Shown here: one piece after another, positions 1 to 10,700 of the stretch
Layout of the letters: each line of letters opens with the position of its first letter
Numbering within the stretch: position 1 is the stretch's first letter
NCBI GenBank assembly: GCA_964036155.1
Contig: OZ038423.1
Coordinates: 5,533,249 to 5,597,248, forward strand
Length of the DNA stretch: 64,000 nt
Source: Diploscapter coronatus
Lineage: Eukaryota > Nematoda > Chromadorea > Rhabditida > Rhabditidae
Direction: 5' to 3'
Notes under the pieces: model-generated
Database searches by the model: none
Seen by the model: only the letters and a program-made list of their open reading frames with translations
What the model was told of the DNA's origin: nothing
Position numbers and translations under genes: made by a program

Positions 1-460
1 ATATGACCTTATGGCGAGTATATGATGCGAGAGTTCGATTCTTTGTTGCACTTTTATGGATGAAAAGGAGCTTGAAATTTTTGAAGAATTTTAGAAAATG
101 GCATCAATGGGATAATTGAATGACAAAGAAATATTTTAAATGGTTGATTGAATTTTTAAAATTGGATAGAAAATATGAATATGAAGATACAGTATTGATT
201 GATGCGAGATATGATAGATGAGATTTGTATTGATTGTTCGGAAATTCGCATTGATTGGTAAGATAGATTTCATTGATTGTTAGGAGATATTTTGAATTTT
301 GAATTGTGCTTGAGTTTAGTATTGTTTTTGAACTTTGCATCTCCTTTGTTAGTATTTTTGTAAAGTGTGTTTGTCTGTGCATACTTAGTTCTCGAATACT
401 AAGCATGGTAGACCCAAGTGTTATACATGGTTGGAAAGGTCTTTTCGTCCTGATGTGCAA
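1..460 (+). repeat. tRNA-headed dispersed repeat (SINE-like), cut by the window edge
   Basis: The first bases repeat in inverted orientation near 22.4-22.96 kb. Around base 30 there is a B-box-like GAGTTCGATTC; the matching A-box (TGGCCAAGTGG) is visible only in the other copy, so this copy starts inside the tRNA-like head. The tail has a degenerate repeat built on ATTGATTG and TTTTGAATTTTGAATTG. Not a functional tRNA. The ORFs here are low-complexity and not believed. Confidence 0.55.
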
Positions 461-622
461 CGTAAAAAACCCGATCGATTTTGGTCCAAGAAATGGGTAC
501 TTTTACCCAAAAAAAAAACCATTTCCTTACTTACGAAGGTATAAAAAAGAGAAAGAGTGGGTGGGTGGACAGAGTGGTGATTCGTCTAAAGATCGTGGCG
601 AATGTTCATAACCGATTGAGAT

Positions 623-757
623 CAGGGGTGGGCCGGGAGTCGCGGTGTTCGAGAAATTTTAATCCCGATCCCGGCCAACTTTTAGCGGAACTTCTGACTT
701 TCAAAATAAGCAAAATAGCCACTTTTTAGCAATTTGACAATAAAATGAATTTTCGAC
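623..757. repeat. Fragment of a hAT-like foldback arm
   Basis: It begins CAGGGGTGGG and continues with a GC-rich stretch that matches the terminal arm of the large element at 15849-18219. Only one arm is present, so this is a solo end or truncated copy. Confidence 0.5.
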
Positions 758-759
758 TA

Positions 760-1511
760 AAATGTGTCCCAAAATTATGAACGCACTTTGCGTTCAAAAG
801 CACCACACCCGTAATACCGGAATTGTTCCGGCTCAAATTTTGTACAGATTCTCTAATATATTCCTCACATATCTGCAAGGTTTCAGTCCGATTCAATTGA
901 CTATGCTGTTTCTACGATTTTTTCTGAAAGTATTCCTTAACTATGGAAATTGTCCAAAAAGGTTGAGAAAGGTTTCTTCAAAAACTCCTATTTCTGAGTA
1001 TAGCTAACCTATCAGAAAACTGATAGCATGGAATGATAAGATCATTATTAGGCTTCCAAAATATCATGATGATTTATAACGAAAAAAATCTATAGGAGCC
1101 TGGAACAGCATTGTTTTAAAATTTCTTTAAAAGGCATATTTTCCCATAATTGAGGCTACGTCGGATGTTTGATGAAGTGTAGATCTCCAGTAACATGATG
1201 CAAGAGGTGTATTTGGTCTCAAAAGAAGTGGAATGGAATATATTTCCAGGATTTATGTCATTTTTCCGTATATCATATGAAATTTCCATCCTTTGGATTT
1301 GTGAAGAAACTTTCTTAACATTTTCCATAGTTAAGGAATACTTTCAGAAAAAATCGTAGAAACAGCATAGTCAATTGAATCGGACTGAAACCTTGCAGAT
1401 ATGTGAGGAATATATTAGAGAATCTGTACAAAATTTGAGTCGGAATAATTCAGGTATTGAGGGTGTAGTGCTCTTGAACTCAAAGTGCGTTCACAATTTG
1501 AGACAAGCGAT
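760..1511. repeat. Palindromic element, terminal motif TGTCTCAAAATTATGAACGC
   Basis: The left half (TGTCCCAAAATTATGAACGC and onward) reappears inverted in the right half down to 1511, around a centre near 1137. A further copy of the same end lies at about 1660-1692. The same terminal motif closes the foldback at 25468-25828 and appears near 10230, so it is a family. The short ORFs on both strands are consequences of the palindrome. Confidence 0.7.
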
Positions 1512-1799
1512 TTTTAATTTTGTCGCCAATGAGTCTACCGATGAAGCAATTCAAGTGAAAAGTGGATAGATATTATTCTTCTGCGAGCTTGATAATATAA
1601 AAATAATTATTTAACTTTTGATAGCATTAGCGCCAGTCGGAACATTGCAAAAAGAGGGGTGCGTTCATAATTTTGAGACACACCTTATAAGGTTTATTAT
1701 ACCTTGAAAATGCTAGAAATTAAAAGAGACTCCCCGGTCTCGGTCCATCCCTGAATTGAGATACTATAATGCGATCATAATTCAGAAGTCTTTTTGGAA

Positions 1800-3009
1800 A
1801 GATTATCCACTGAAACTTTAATGATAAAACCCATCTTTTTGGTGAGAAAATGACAAAAACTGGTGGAAATGATGATCAAACACAGGGAATCTGAAGTTTA
1901 TTCTCACTCTTGCTTACACAATTGTGGGTATTTACATATGAACAGAGCACGCCTGCTATTTTAGAATTTGATTGGCAAATGACTAAGATTGATAAAGTAT
2001 GGTAAAGTAGGATAATCAAGTACAGAGCATCCGAATCTGACATCTTTCCTTTTTAGTAAAATTGCTGAGTGTGTCTGAGCTTAGATTTCGATACCTGATT
2101 GTGAGTAAGGAAACCCACAGATGGTTCGAAAAGTAATCGTGACCTGTATGCAACGTAGTTTTTATCGCGATTTGATTTTTGCAACTAGCACAAATGCTAA
2201 TTTTTGAATTCATCGTTAGTTTCTTCTCTGATGAAAAATAAAATAATGGGTAGTCGTTATCCATTAGCCGACATATTTTGGCCTTGAAAGGTGATCTCCA
2301 GATAGTGGAAAACGAGATCAATGAGAATGGGAATTCCAAATCACTACTATCAGTATTTTTGTAGTGTGTTGTCTGTTTGTCGAAGCTTATATCTAGAGAT
2401 GTGATCATCTAATTGAGATGGGGTTTGTACCGAAAGATGCGCAATCTTCCCGCGGTGTGCAACGTATAAGTTTTGTTTGGGTTTGATCAGATAATTGGAC
2501 AATTATCCTTATTAGAAGTGATTTCGCCTTTAGTGAATCGATTCTTTTTGCATTTTTATGGATGAAAAGGAACTTGAAATTTTTGGACTCAGAAAATGAC
2601 ATCAATGGGATAATTGAATGATGATAAGGAAATATTTTAAATGATTGATTGAATTTTTTTAATTGGATAGTTTTAGTTTTATGGTTTGATGAATTTTCAG
2701 GAGGGAAGAACTATGAAATTAAAAATTTTGATAGTGTGAGAGAGTATGAGCATGAAAATGAGAAATGCAACAAATACAATGCATTCTAATTTAGAAACAA
2801 AATTGTTTTGGTGCTGGAGTTGATGTTGTTTTGTTTTGATATTGTCTTTGGTTTGCACCAGAGATGTTGGCGGTGCAGAAATGGCGCACCGCACCGCATC
2901 ACAAAATCAAAAAAGTTCCGCTCATCGTACCGCAAACATCCCTGTTTCGCACTTTTGCGAAGCAAAAGTCCTAGCCGAAGGGGGCCGCGAAGCGGCCCCT
3001 GAAGGCTAG
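1800..3009 (+). mobile_element. Helitron-like dispersed repeat, plus copy, ending in two hairpins and CTAG-T
   Basis: Much of this stretch recurs inverted at 19.7-21.3 kb. At its right end are hairpin A (2951-2969, ACTTTTGC-GAA-GCAAAAGT) and hairpin B (2981-2999, GGGGCCGC-GAA-GCGGCCCC). Six bases later come CTAG (3006-3009) and then T. Helitrons are known to end in a hairpin followed by CTRR before a T. No Rep/helicase ORF is present, so it would be non-autonomous. The internal boundary with the SINE-like part is not resolved. Confidence 0.45.
2859..2944. repeat. Small CAGRGATGTT...AACATCCCTG inverted-repeat element
   Basis: The ends are CAGAGATGTT and AACATCCCTG, with GGCGGTGC/GTACCGC inside. 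The related element at 19843-19894 has nearly the same termini. CAGGG/CCCTG ends are typical of hAT-type MITEs. Flanks GTTTGCAC and TTTCGCAC resemble each other but are not an exact duplication. Confidence 0.5.
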
Positions 3010-3074
3010 TCTGATTATAATAACATTCTCGAATCTTCACTTTTGCTTTTCGTTCGCCGCCACCGCCACAAAAG

Positions 3075-3329
3075 CTCGTTTTCCAACAGGATAACACGGC
3101 TATTCCTACCTCTCGTGAGACTACCAGTTAGTTTTCGGCTCATAGAGTCACTATTTTGCCTTGGCTGGATCTAAATATTGTTAAAAACTTTGAAGGTTAC
3201 CTCGTGCGCAAAACCTATGCTAATGGTAAGCGATGCACGGCGACTAGCAAGCCTATTAGCACCCTCAAGGCTGTGTTTGACTCAACCGATCCGGCGGTTA
3301 TTGCCAATCTCTACAAACTCTATCCCTAA
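3075..3329 (+). pseudogene. Tc1-like transposase C-terminal fragment, inactive
   Basis: One frame of 85 codons reads LVFQQDNTAIPTSRETTS, an in-frame stop (3129-3131), then FSAHRVTILPWLDLN and ends YLVRKTYANGKR...LYKLYP. This is the C-terminal catalytic region of Tc1-family transposases: QQDN carries the second Asp and DLNPIENLW carries the final acidic residue. Here the latter reads DLNIVKNF, so the expected Glu appears to be Lys, in addition to the stop. The N-terminal half is missing; the Helitron-like element ends 65 bases upstream. A matching terminal repeat lies at 3621-3646. Confidence 0.75.
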
Positions 3330-3445
3330 GCGTCTCTGTCATTTTATCGAGAAGAGGGGCGCTCCCTCTAAGTATTAGGCTCTTTTCTCAGCCGTAAAAT
3401 ATTTATTTTGTCGTTCCATCCCGAGTTTTATACAGTTTCCACTAA

Positions 3446-3646
3446 GTGTCGCAAACTTTTGTGTCACCCATTTTTTAAACAAACGCATGCTAAAAATTGC
3501 CTTGGGCTCAAATGAATAAAATTTTTATGTAGAATACCATTTTCGGACCTGCTCTTTCATATTATCAAGGTTTCATACCTTAATTATCTATGGGAGCCTC
3601 AGGACTGCCATTTTTTGGGGGTGTCGCAAACTTATGTGTCACACTG
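3446..3646. repeat. Terminal repeats of the decayed Tc1-like element
   Basis: GTGTCGCAAACTTTTGTGTC begins at 3446 and a near-identical GTGTCGCAAACTTATGTGTC begins at 3621, ending ACACTG followed by TA. Read from the right end this is CAGTGTGACACATAAG, with TA outside, as in Tc1/mariner. The two copies are direct, like the inner and outer repeats of some Tc elements. Confidence 0.55.
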
Positions 3647-3649
3647 TAT

Positions 3650-4770
3650 ACGAGGCGAGTTCGCGATCAAGATTATCTAACATGTCTGCACTCTCAAATT
3701 GAAAATCGCATGCGACCCAATGCATAATTAATATATATATATCTTCCTTCCCAAAATGTGATCAATATGAAATTCTAGGCGCATCTCATTCACATCGAAG
3801 CTCGAGTTTTCCATAGTACGCGTTTTAATTGAATTTTGCACTGATATCAAATTACCTTTCTAGATATGTTTCTCTTCATCCATTTCATATGTAAATCATA
3901 ATATGGCAGGATATCCAACGCCGAATAAATCGTATTAATATCTTAATTCCTATTTTTTTTTTAAATTATAGTTGATATTTAATTATCAAAAGAGTGTACA
4001 GTCATGAATAGTTACTATCTTTTCTTTATTTTACCTGTTCGATCTCTTCAAAAATTCTTTTTAATGGGCAATGTGAAGCTAACTATTTTGGATAAATTTT
4101 CATTCAAATTTTTCGTCAAAACAGTTTTTTATTCAAACTTCTAAATTGTATCAACGATAATGCTACTCTCCACTATGTATAAGATCGGAGCTACGCTAAG
4201 GATCTAAGCTAGTGGTCATGCTAGCGATTCTATGAACAGAAATGCCAGAATTAAAAATTGGCATTTAATGTTTATGTAGACAAACTTTCAATATTTTTCT
4301 CTGACGCAATTTTTGTGCTACACGATGATAACCATGGGAAATCGCTTTTTCTTTGATAAAATGATCCATTGCCGATAACTTTGTAATTGTAGACTTTTCC
4401 GAAAGCCCTAGAAACGCCAGATATAGATTTCGGGACCTCGATATCTGGTCAATAAAGGTCTATTCATTGATAACTCAAACAAATTCGGAAAATTCGCTAT
4501 CGATTTGTCTACCCCGTGTCTACATCCGACGCACACCGGTGCACAAAGAGATCGAAAAATTTGCTCGAAATAAAAATCTTTGAAAAAATTATCGAACTAT
4601 TGTTGGTGACCTGATGGGCTTTAGAATAAACCCTCCTTTCTGTGCTCTCATTACCTCCCTCATTCTCACTTATCCGCCTGGAGTCAATCAATCGATGGCT
4701 TGATTCACTCACGCAAAAAGGCAGCTACGTACAGAAAGAATGAAAATAGCATCGAAAAGTTAAAAACACT
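3650..4770. other. No gene recognised
   Basis: AT-rich sequence between the transposon remnant and the last minus-strand exon I can support. Later exons of the Ig/FN3 gene may lie here, but none could be joined in phase. The 67-codon minus ORF at 4509-4712 has no recognisable motif. Confidence 0.4.
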
Positions 4771-4773
4771 GAC

Positions 4774-7700
4774 CATTTGCAAGCGGGGGATATGCCTACT
4801 TTCATGCAATTACCGCTGGAAGTCATCTGTATGGTAATCAAAGGGCATACGATATACAAATTAATTTTTTATCGGTAAATGTTGCTTCATTAGAATACTA
4901 TGATATCGAAAACTCAATTGAAATATGATGAAAACTCACCCATTACTTTAACCTTAACTGTGTGCTGAACTCTGCTCGCATTATTTTCAGCCATACAAAT
5001 AAGTGATGTGTCCTGAATTGCTTACCTTTCGTAGTCGAGAATATTGGAGTGATTCTAACCTCTATGACCTCACTTAACTGTATTTTGTTTCCTTCGACAA
5101 TGCCTCCGTCTTCTTTCTCCCACCAAACTCGTGGCTCAGGTAATCCTTAATTCATGATGAAAACAAATATATAAAAAGCAAATTATTGCCTGTAGCAAGA
5201 CATTTGATAAGCACAGTTCCATTGGGTTCAACGTAAAATAGTTTAAAGGCTGGATCAAGAGTAATTGTTGGAGGAGTTTCTAGAAATAGGAAAATTCAGG
5301 ATGGATAACTACTATTGAGCTGGTGTATAATTTTCTTCAGAGTCAATTTTATGAATTATTTGACTACTCTGCATTGAATTGATCAACGGATCTTGCATCA
5401 TAGGCAAGGAAGCCATCTGCTACTGAATTTTTATTCTTGAGTATGACCACCAAAAATGGACCCTCTGACGCTTCTGGATTACGGTTATGTATCGTTGACG
5501 CACAACTAACTGGTTATTGGACCTTGTGCAAGGAAAAGTGGGTGGAGCTTATTTCCCCTCTCTTTAGCGCCTGCTCTTCTTTCTCTAGCATAGTGAAAGA
5601 ATCCTCGCTGAAAAAGAGAATAAACGCCGCCCACTTCTCCATGCACCAGGTTCAATAATCAGTTAGTTTGCGCATTAATGCTATATGAATTGTAGCGGTG
5701 AATTTCTTCTCCATAATGCAAAAAATCCCGATCGATTTGGTTCAGAAATAAGAAAGTTACAATTTTTCCCGACATCGGATCTGTCAGAACTTCAAGTTAC
5801 TGTAGCTTCGCACACTCATATTTTCTCGAAAAAAAACTAGCTATACCACATGAAAGATCGCTCAAGCCTATGGCAGTTGATAGTCTATTGGCAATTAATT
5901 GTAACCCGCAAGACATGATCATTCAGAGATTTAATTTTGTAAAGATAGAAATGTTCATTTGGGATTGGAAAAGCATTATACACCACCCCAATAAGAAATC
6001 AACCTTCTCTTTTAGTTTTAAATGAAATTGCTTCAGATGCAGGTCCTTCCGATAAATCATTCGTTGCAGATATTCGAATCTGAAATTAGTATGCACTTTT
6101 AAAATTACACTAAATATAACTGAAAATTCACTTTCATTATCAGGCGACAAGCCCTACAATTATAGCCTGGGCCCGTACTAAGCCCCCTTCCGTCAATTAA
6201 AAAGTTGACGCGAAGTTGAATTGTTGCGAAAGAAAGCTCTGTCAAATCCTTACATACGCAGAAAACTATTGTAATTCGTTTAATCATAAGAAAAATGAAT
6301 TTTAAAAAATCAGAACTTATTGGACATCCCAATATTATCGAAAACCTTAAAGATATCTCGATTTCATTAAGACAAGACCATCTAATGAGATAATTGGCAA
6401 AAATGGAAACAATGGGCAAATTTTTAACCTTATTTCATCAGCTATAAGAGAAACTTGAATGTGCTATATTTTTGTATTTTTCTCAATCTGTTTAATCTAC
6501 CTTATAAGTAGTATCGGGTTTGATATTATGATAGTCTTTCTGCAGAGTTACAGCTCCATTTCCATCGTAATTAGGGCCAACATCAATTTTTTGCCAACTT
6601 TTGTAAGATTCATTTGGAGAGCTATCATCCACTGTCAAGTACACTGTGTAAGCCTGCAATCTCACTCTTGAATTAAATAATGAATATTCAATTCGTTTGA
6701 AAGAACCATTTAGTAGCACGCGCTTTATATTGCGCGCCTTCCACTCTTGATCTATTATCCTATGAAATTTTTCCGTTCTCCTCCTCATCTGCAACGAAAA
6801 GGAAGGAACTGTCGTAAGATAGTGGCAAGGGGGTGAGAAGGGAAAAACTTGTCAATTGTTTTTTTTTTCATTTGAAACAAACGATATAGACGATTATCGA
6901 ATTCATCCGCTAAAAATAGAAGTTATGGTTTGGTGCATTTAATATAAAAACCAAAAGCGGCACACGACTCTATTTGAAGTGCAAGAAAGGAGGAAATAGC
7001 GTGAGAAAGTGAGAGACGCAGATACTTCTCGCCCTCTTCCCTTTTCGATCTCCATGTTGAATGTACCAAATCATATCTCATTTGAAATAGCTCTGCGCTC
7101 TGTCTTTCCCTTGCTGCTATTTTCGTTTATCTATCCCTGTGCAACGCAAGAATGACTGTAATTGTGAATTTGAATTCCAACCGTTCTTTTTCCTCACATG
7201 CTCTGCTCATTCTTTATTTCTCGCTGTCTACATATAGTCGCTTCACTCAGAATTGAGATGCTATAACTAGAAAGGACAAGTCACTTTTCAAAATGTATTG
7301 AAATTAGTTATTTTGTATGCATTATCTCGGTGGGTTTGTGCTGAGCTCAAAACTTTTTAGATCATCGAAAATAGTTCATTCTGAACAAAGTTGTAACTGT
7401 TTTTATAACACAACTTATTCCTGCAGTAGCTTCCCAAAATTGTCCGATAGTGAAGCTGCACTACATTTACGTCAATTATTATAAATATGCTTAAAACCGG
7501 TAAGAATGCTGTCCAAGTGGTACAAATGTAATCATGAACTGATATTTACCAGAATAATTGCATTTTTCAAATAACTGAATTTGAAAATGACTGAACTTTT
7601 CAACAAGTCTGTCATTGCTGCAGCAAAGTGAAGTGCAATGACCTCCGCGCGTTTGTTATGGTAAAGGTAAACATGGTTTTTCCATTGTGAAAAAAACTAG

Positions 7701-10700
7701 ATTTGATGTTTTTGGTATTATAGAATAAGAATATGCAACCATAATTTTGATTAACTTACGCAACATATCCGAAATCGCCATATTAGAAGTGGTTTATGCT
7801 TTTGACGAGAATTATAGTTACCTTTATGGATCCGAGAGTCTGACTGGGGGACATCCATGTCACATTTATATCGTTTTCGAAGGATACAACAGCAAAAATG
7901 TCGCTGGGTGGGTCGATTGGTGCTGTAATATAAAATAAAATATTTTTAATTGAAATAAGTTAGGCAGCGATAAAATATATGAAGATTAGGCTTGTGCGGC
8001 CGTCCTCGTTTAGGCCCTGGCTTCGCCAGAGCTCGAGTATATTGACAGCGATAGAGTTTAGAAAAATCAACGATGTGTGATTATTAGTAGCATTATAAGT
8101 TCAATCATTAACGTTAGAATTGATGTTCATTTTGAAGTAAAAGTAGGAAGAATTTCAATGCATAAGCTTATTCTTATAACAAACAGATCGAAAATGTTAC
8201 TTTTACGCATTGCGCCTATCTTCTTTCAAACTGATTCATATTCGATATTGAATTCAAGTATCGTGTATTTCGCACGCACTGATCCCTGCTCTTTAATCCA
8301 TAGCGAAGAAGAAAAAGCAATGATAGTACGCAAAAGTGAGAGACGGAGAGATTCATCTATATTTCTCTTTCATTAGCGCTGACTATATCTCTTGCAATCT
8401 TCGCTCATTTTTCCGCGTCACAGCTGAGAAATCAGCGTGAGAGAGGCGCAATAATTTAACCTTATTTCTGCGATATCTGCAGGGTGGTTTAGCGGAGGTT
8501 TTCTGAATTTTCTAACCTAAAAAATTAATTGCCCGGATATACGATGCCCGAAGTGGAGTCAAAAATAGTTTTTTTTTCAAATTTGGATAGAGTACAGAAG
8601 GTTATTCAAAAATAACATGAAACGAAATACGTGAAACACGCTGAAGGTAAAATAATAAATTATCGGGTGTTCGCATTCTTTTCTCAATAGCATATGTATA
8701 TTTTGGCATTATCGGCGAGGTCGATTCATATCGACATTTAATTTTTACTAACAAACACTTGTACTGTATTCTCTACCTCCAGAAACAGTGGTAAAATTAA
8801 TTGGATCGGAATGGATTCCTTCTCCATTGTCATTCACTGCAGCAGCCTTTACATAATGAGACGTGTCAGGTTCAAAGTCTCCTCTCGAAAAAACGATCTT
8901 CGGATCATCCACATCTTCTTCCACAGGGAAGAAATACCAATCACTGATTGGAAGTGTCGGGTCTGTTGATACATAGATGTTATACTTCTGAAACATTTGA
9001 ATATTATTATAAACTCTTTGAAAAATTCGAACAACTATATAAAGTATGCACAATGTGTGTATACATGAGAGTATGCTCAAATAATTTTGCCGTTGATTCA
9101 GAAGTCTTCGGGTTCGTTTAGAGGGCGTTCAGAGTCTGCTCACGCATATTCACGAACATGAAAGTATAGCACGCGGAGAGAAACAAGACTGGAAATATGC
9201 TCACGCGGGGAAAAAAGTCGACTGCCCCTGTCTCTACGTACCATCGAAACCCAATTTGCGCGTCAGCTTTGTACTCGTTTAAAATAAATAATACAGCACA
9301 TTGCTAAAATCTCGACTTGAGGAAAGACGACACATGATTTTTTTATTTTACAAATCTTCTAATCAGTTTTCCATCTAGCTTTGGTGAGAAAATTATGAGA
9401 ATCGAACCATAAGCAAAAAATAACAAATGCTAACAAAATATGAAAGAATTCAATAATAAAAAAGGAAGAAGCATACATGCACTATTTCTCGCTTTCTTGT
9501 GTCACTGCCTCTATTGACAAATGTTAACGGTCTTTCGATTTTCGCGTTTCAAAAATGTTCATTTTGGTGGTTGGGAACGTGCAATTTTTTTCGCTTAAAA
9601 ACCATTTTTATTTTATATTTTTATGAGACGTTTTAATCACATCCAAATATATATACCAAGTTTGGTAAAAATTGCCTTAGAACATGTGTTTCCAAAGGCC
9701 GCTTGTGTTCTCTACGAATAGCAACTTGAATTCAAATCGGGCAACCTGGAAAAGTAGTAACGAACGAGAATAATATGGGAAAAAATTTTTTGCTCAACTC
9801 TACCCTCCCTCCACCCTATACTATTTCATCCGTTACTTTTCCAAATTGCCTCCAAATCGCAGAAAAAAGATATTATCTTTTTTTATTTTCTACCTTTATC
9901 TGGCCATTTGGATACTTTGGCGGTTGAAATTTGATAGTCACTCTATTGTCTATATCAACAGTAACATTGATACCAAGAGGAGGACTGCCAGGCTCTGAGA
10001 ATGATTGATGAGTTATATGAAATGATTATTCATCATAAACTTACTATTGACATTAAAAATATGGCGATCATTGGCTATTCCATATGCATTCTTAGTCTCA
10101 CACATTAAAATTCGCTTTGTTGGAGTGCTGGAGGAAATCTTAATAAAGTAATAAGTCACAAATTTCTCTGCGAAAAATTTGAATGCATTTTACGCGAAAA
10201 AATTTGTCAGATTAATTTTTATTGGGGTGTCCAATAAGTTATGAGCACATTTTTTGAGAAATTTGAAACAATAATTACGGGGCAACGAAATTTCGTAATG
10301 TTTGTGCAACTTTCCGTAAGATAAGTTGTATTTCCGTAGAAAAAGATGTCAATAATATTTCTCGCCATAGACGATTACCTATATATCGTTGAATTTCCAA
10401 AAGATTGTGCAGTAATAATGAAATGATTGAACTGAGGGTAATGTTTATGATTTTGAAACAGACTTTACCTTCATAGAATTATAGCGATACTTATCATTTT
10501 TATCTGGCTCGACAGGAATTGACACAGGCTCCTAAAATGGTGTATAGATAAACGAGGAGACAGCAAATCTAAACAATGAATATCTTGCCAAATTATTGCG
10601 AACAGGCCCAGGCCTCAAAAATTATTCTAATGTAAGTAGCATGCATGCCTTCATGCCTTCTCACTTTCAGCAGACAAGCATATGCGATATTTTTGTATTG

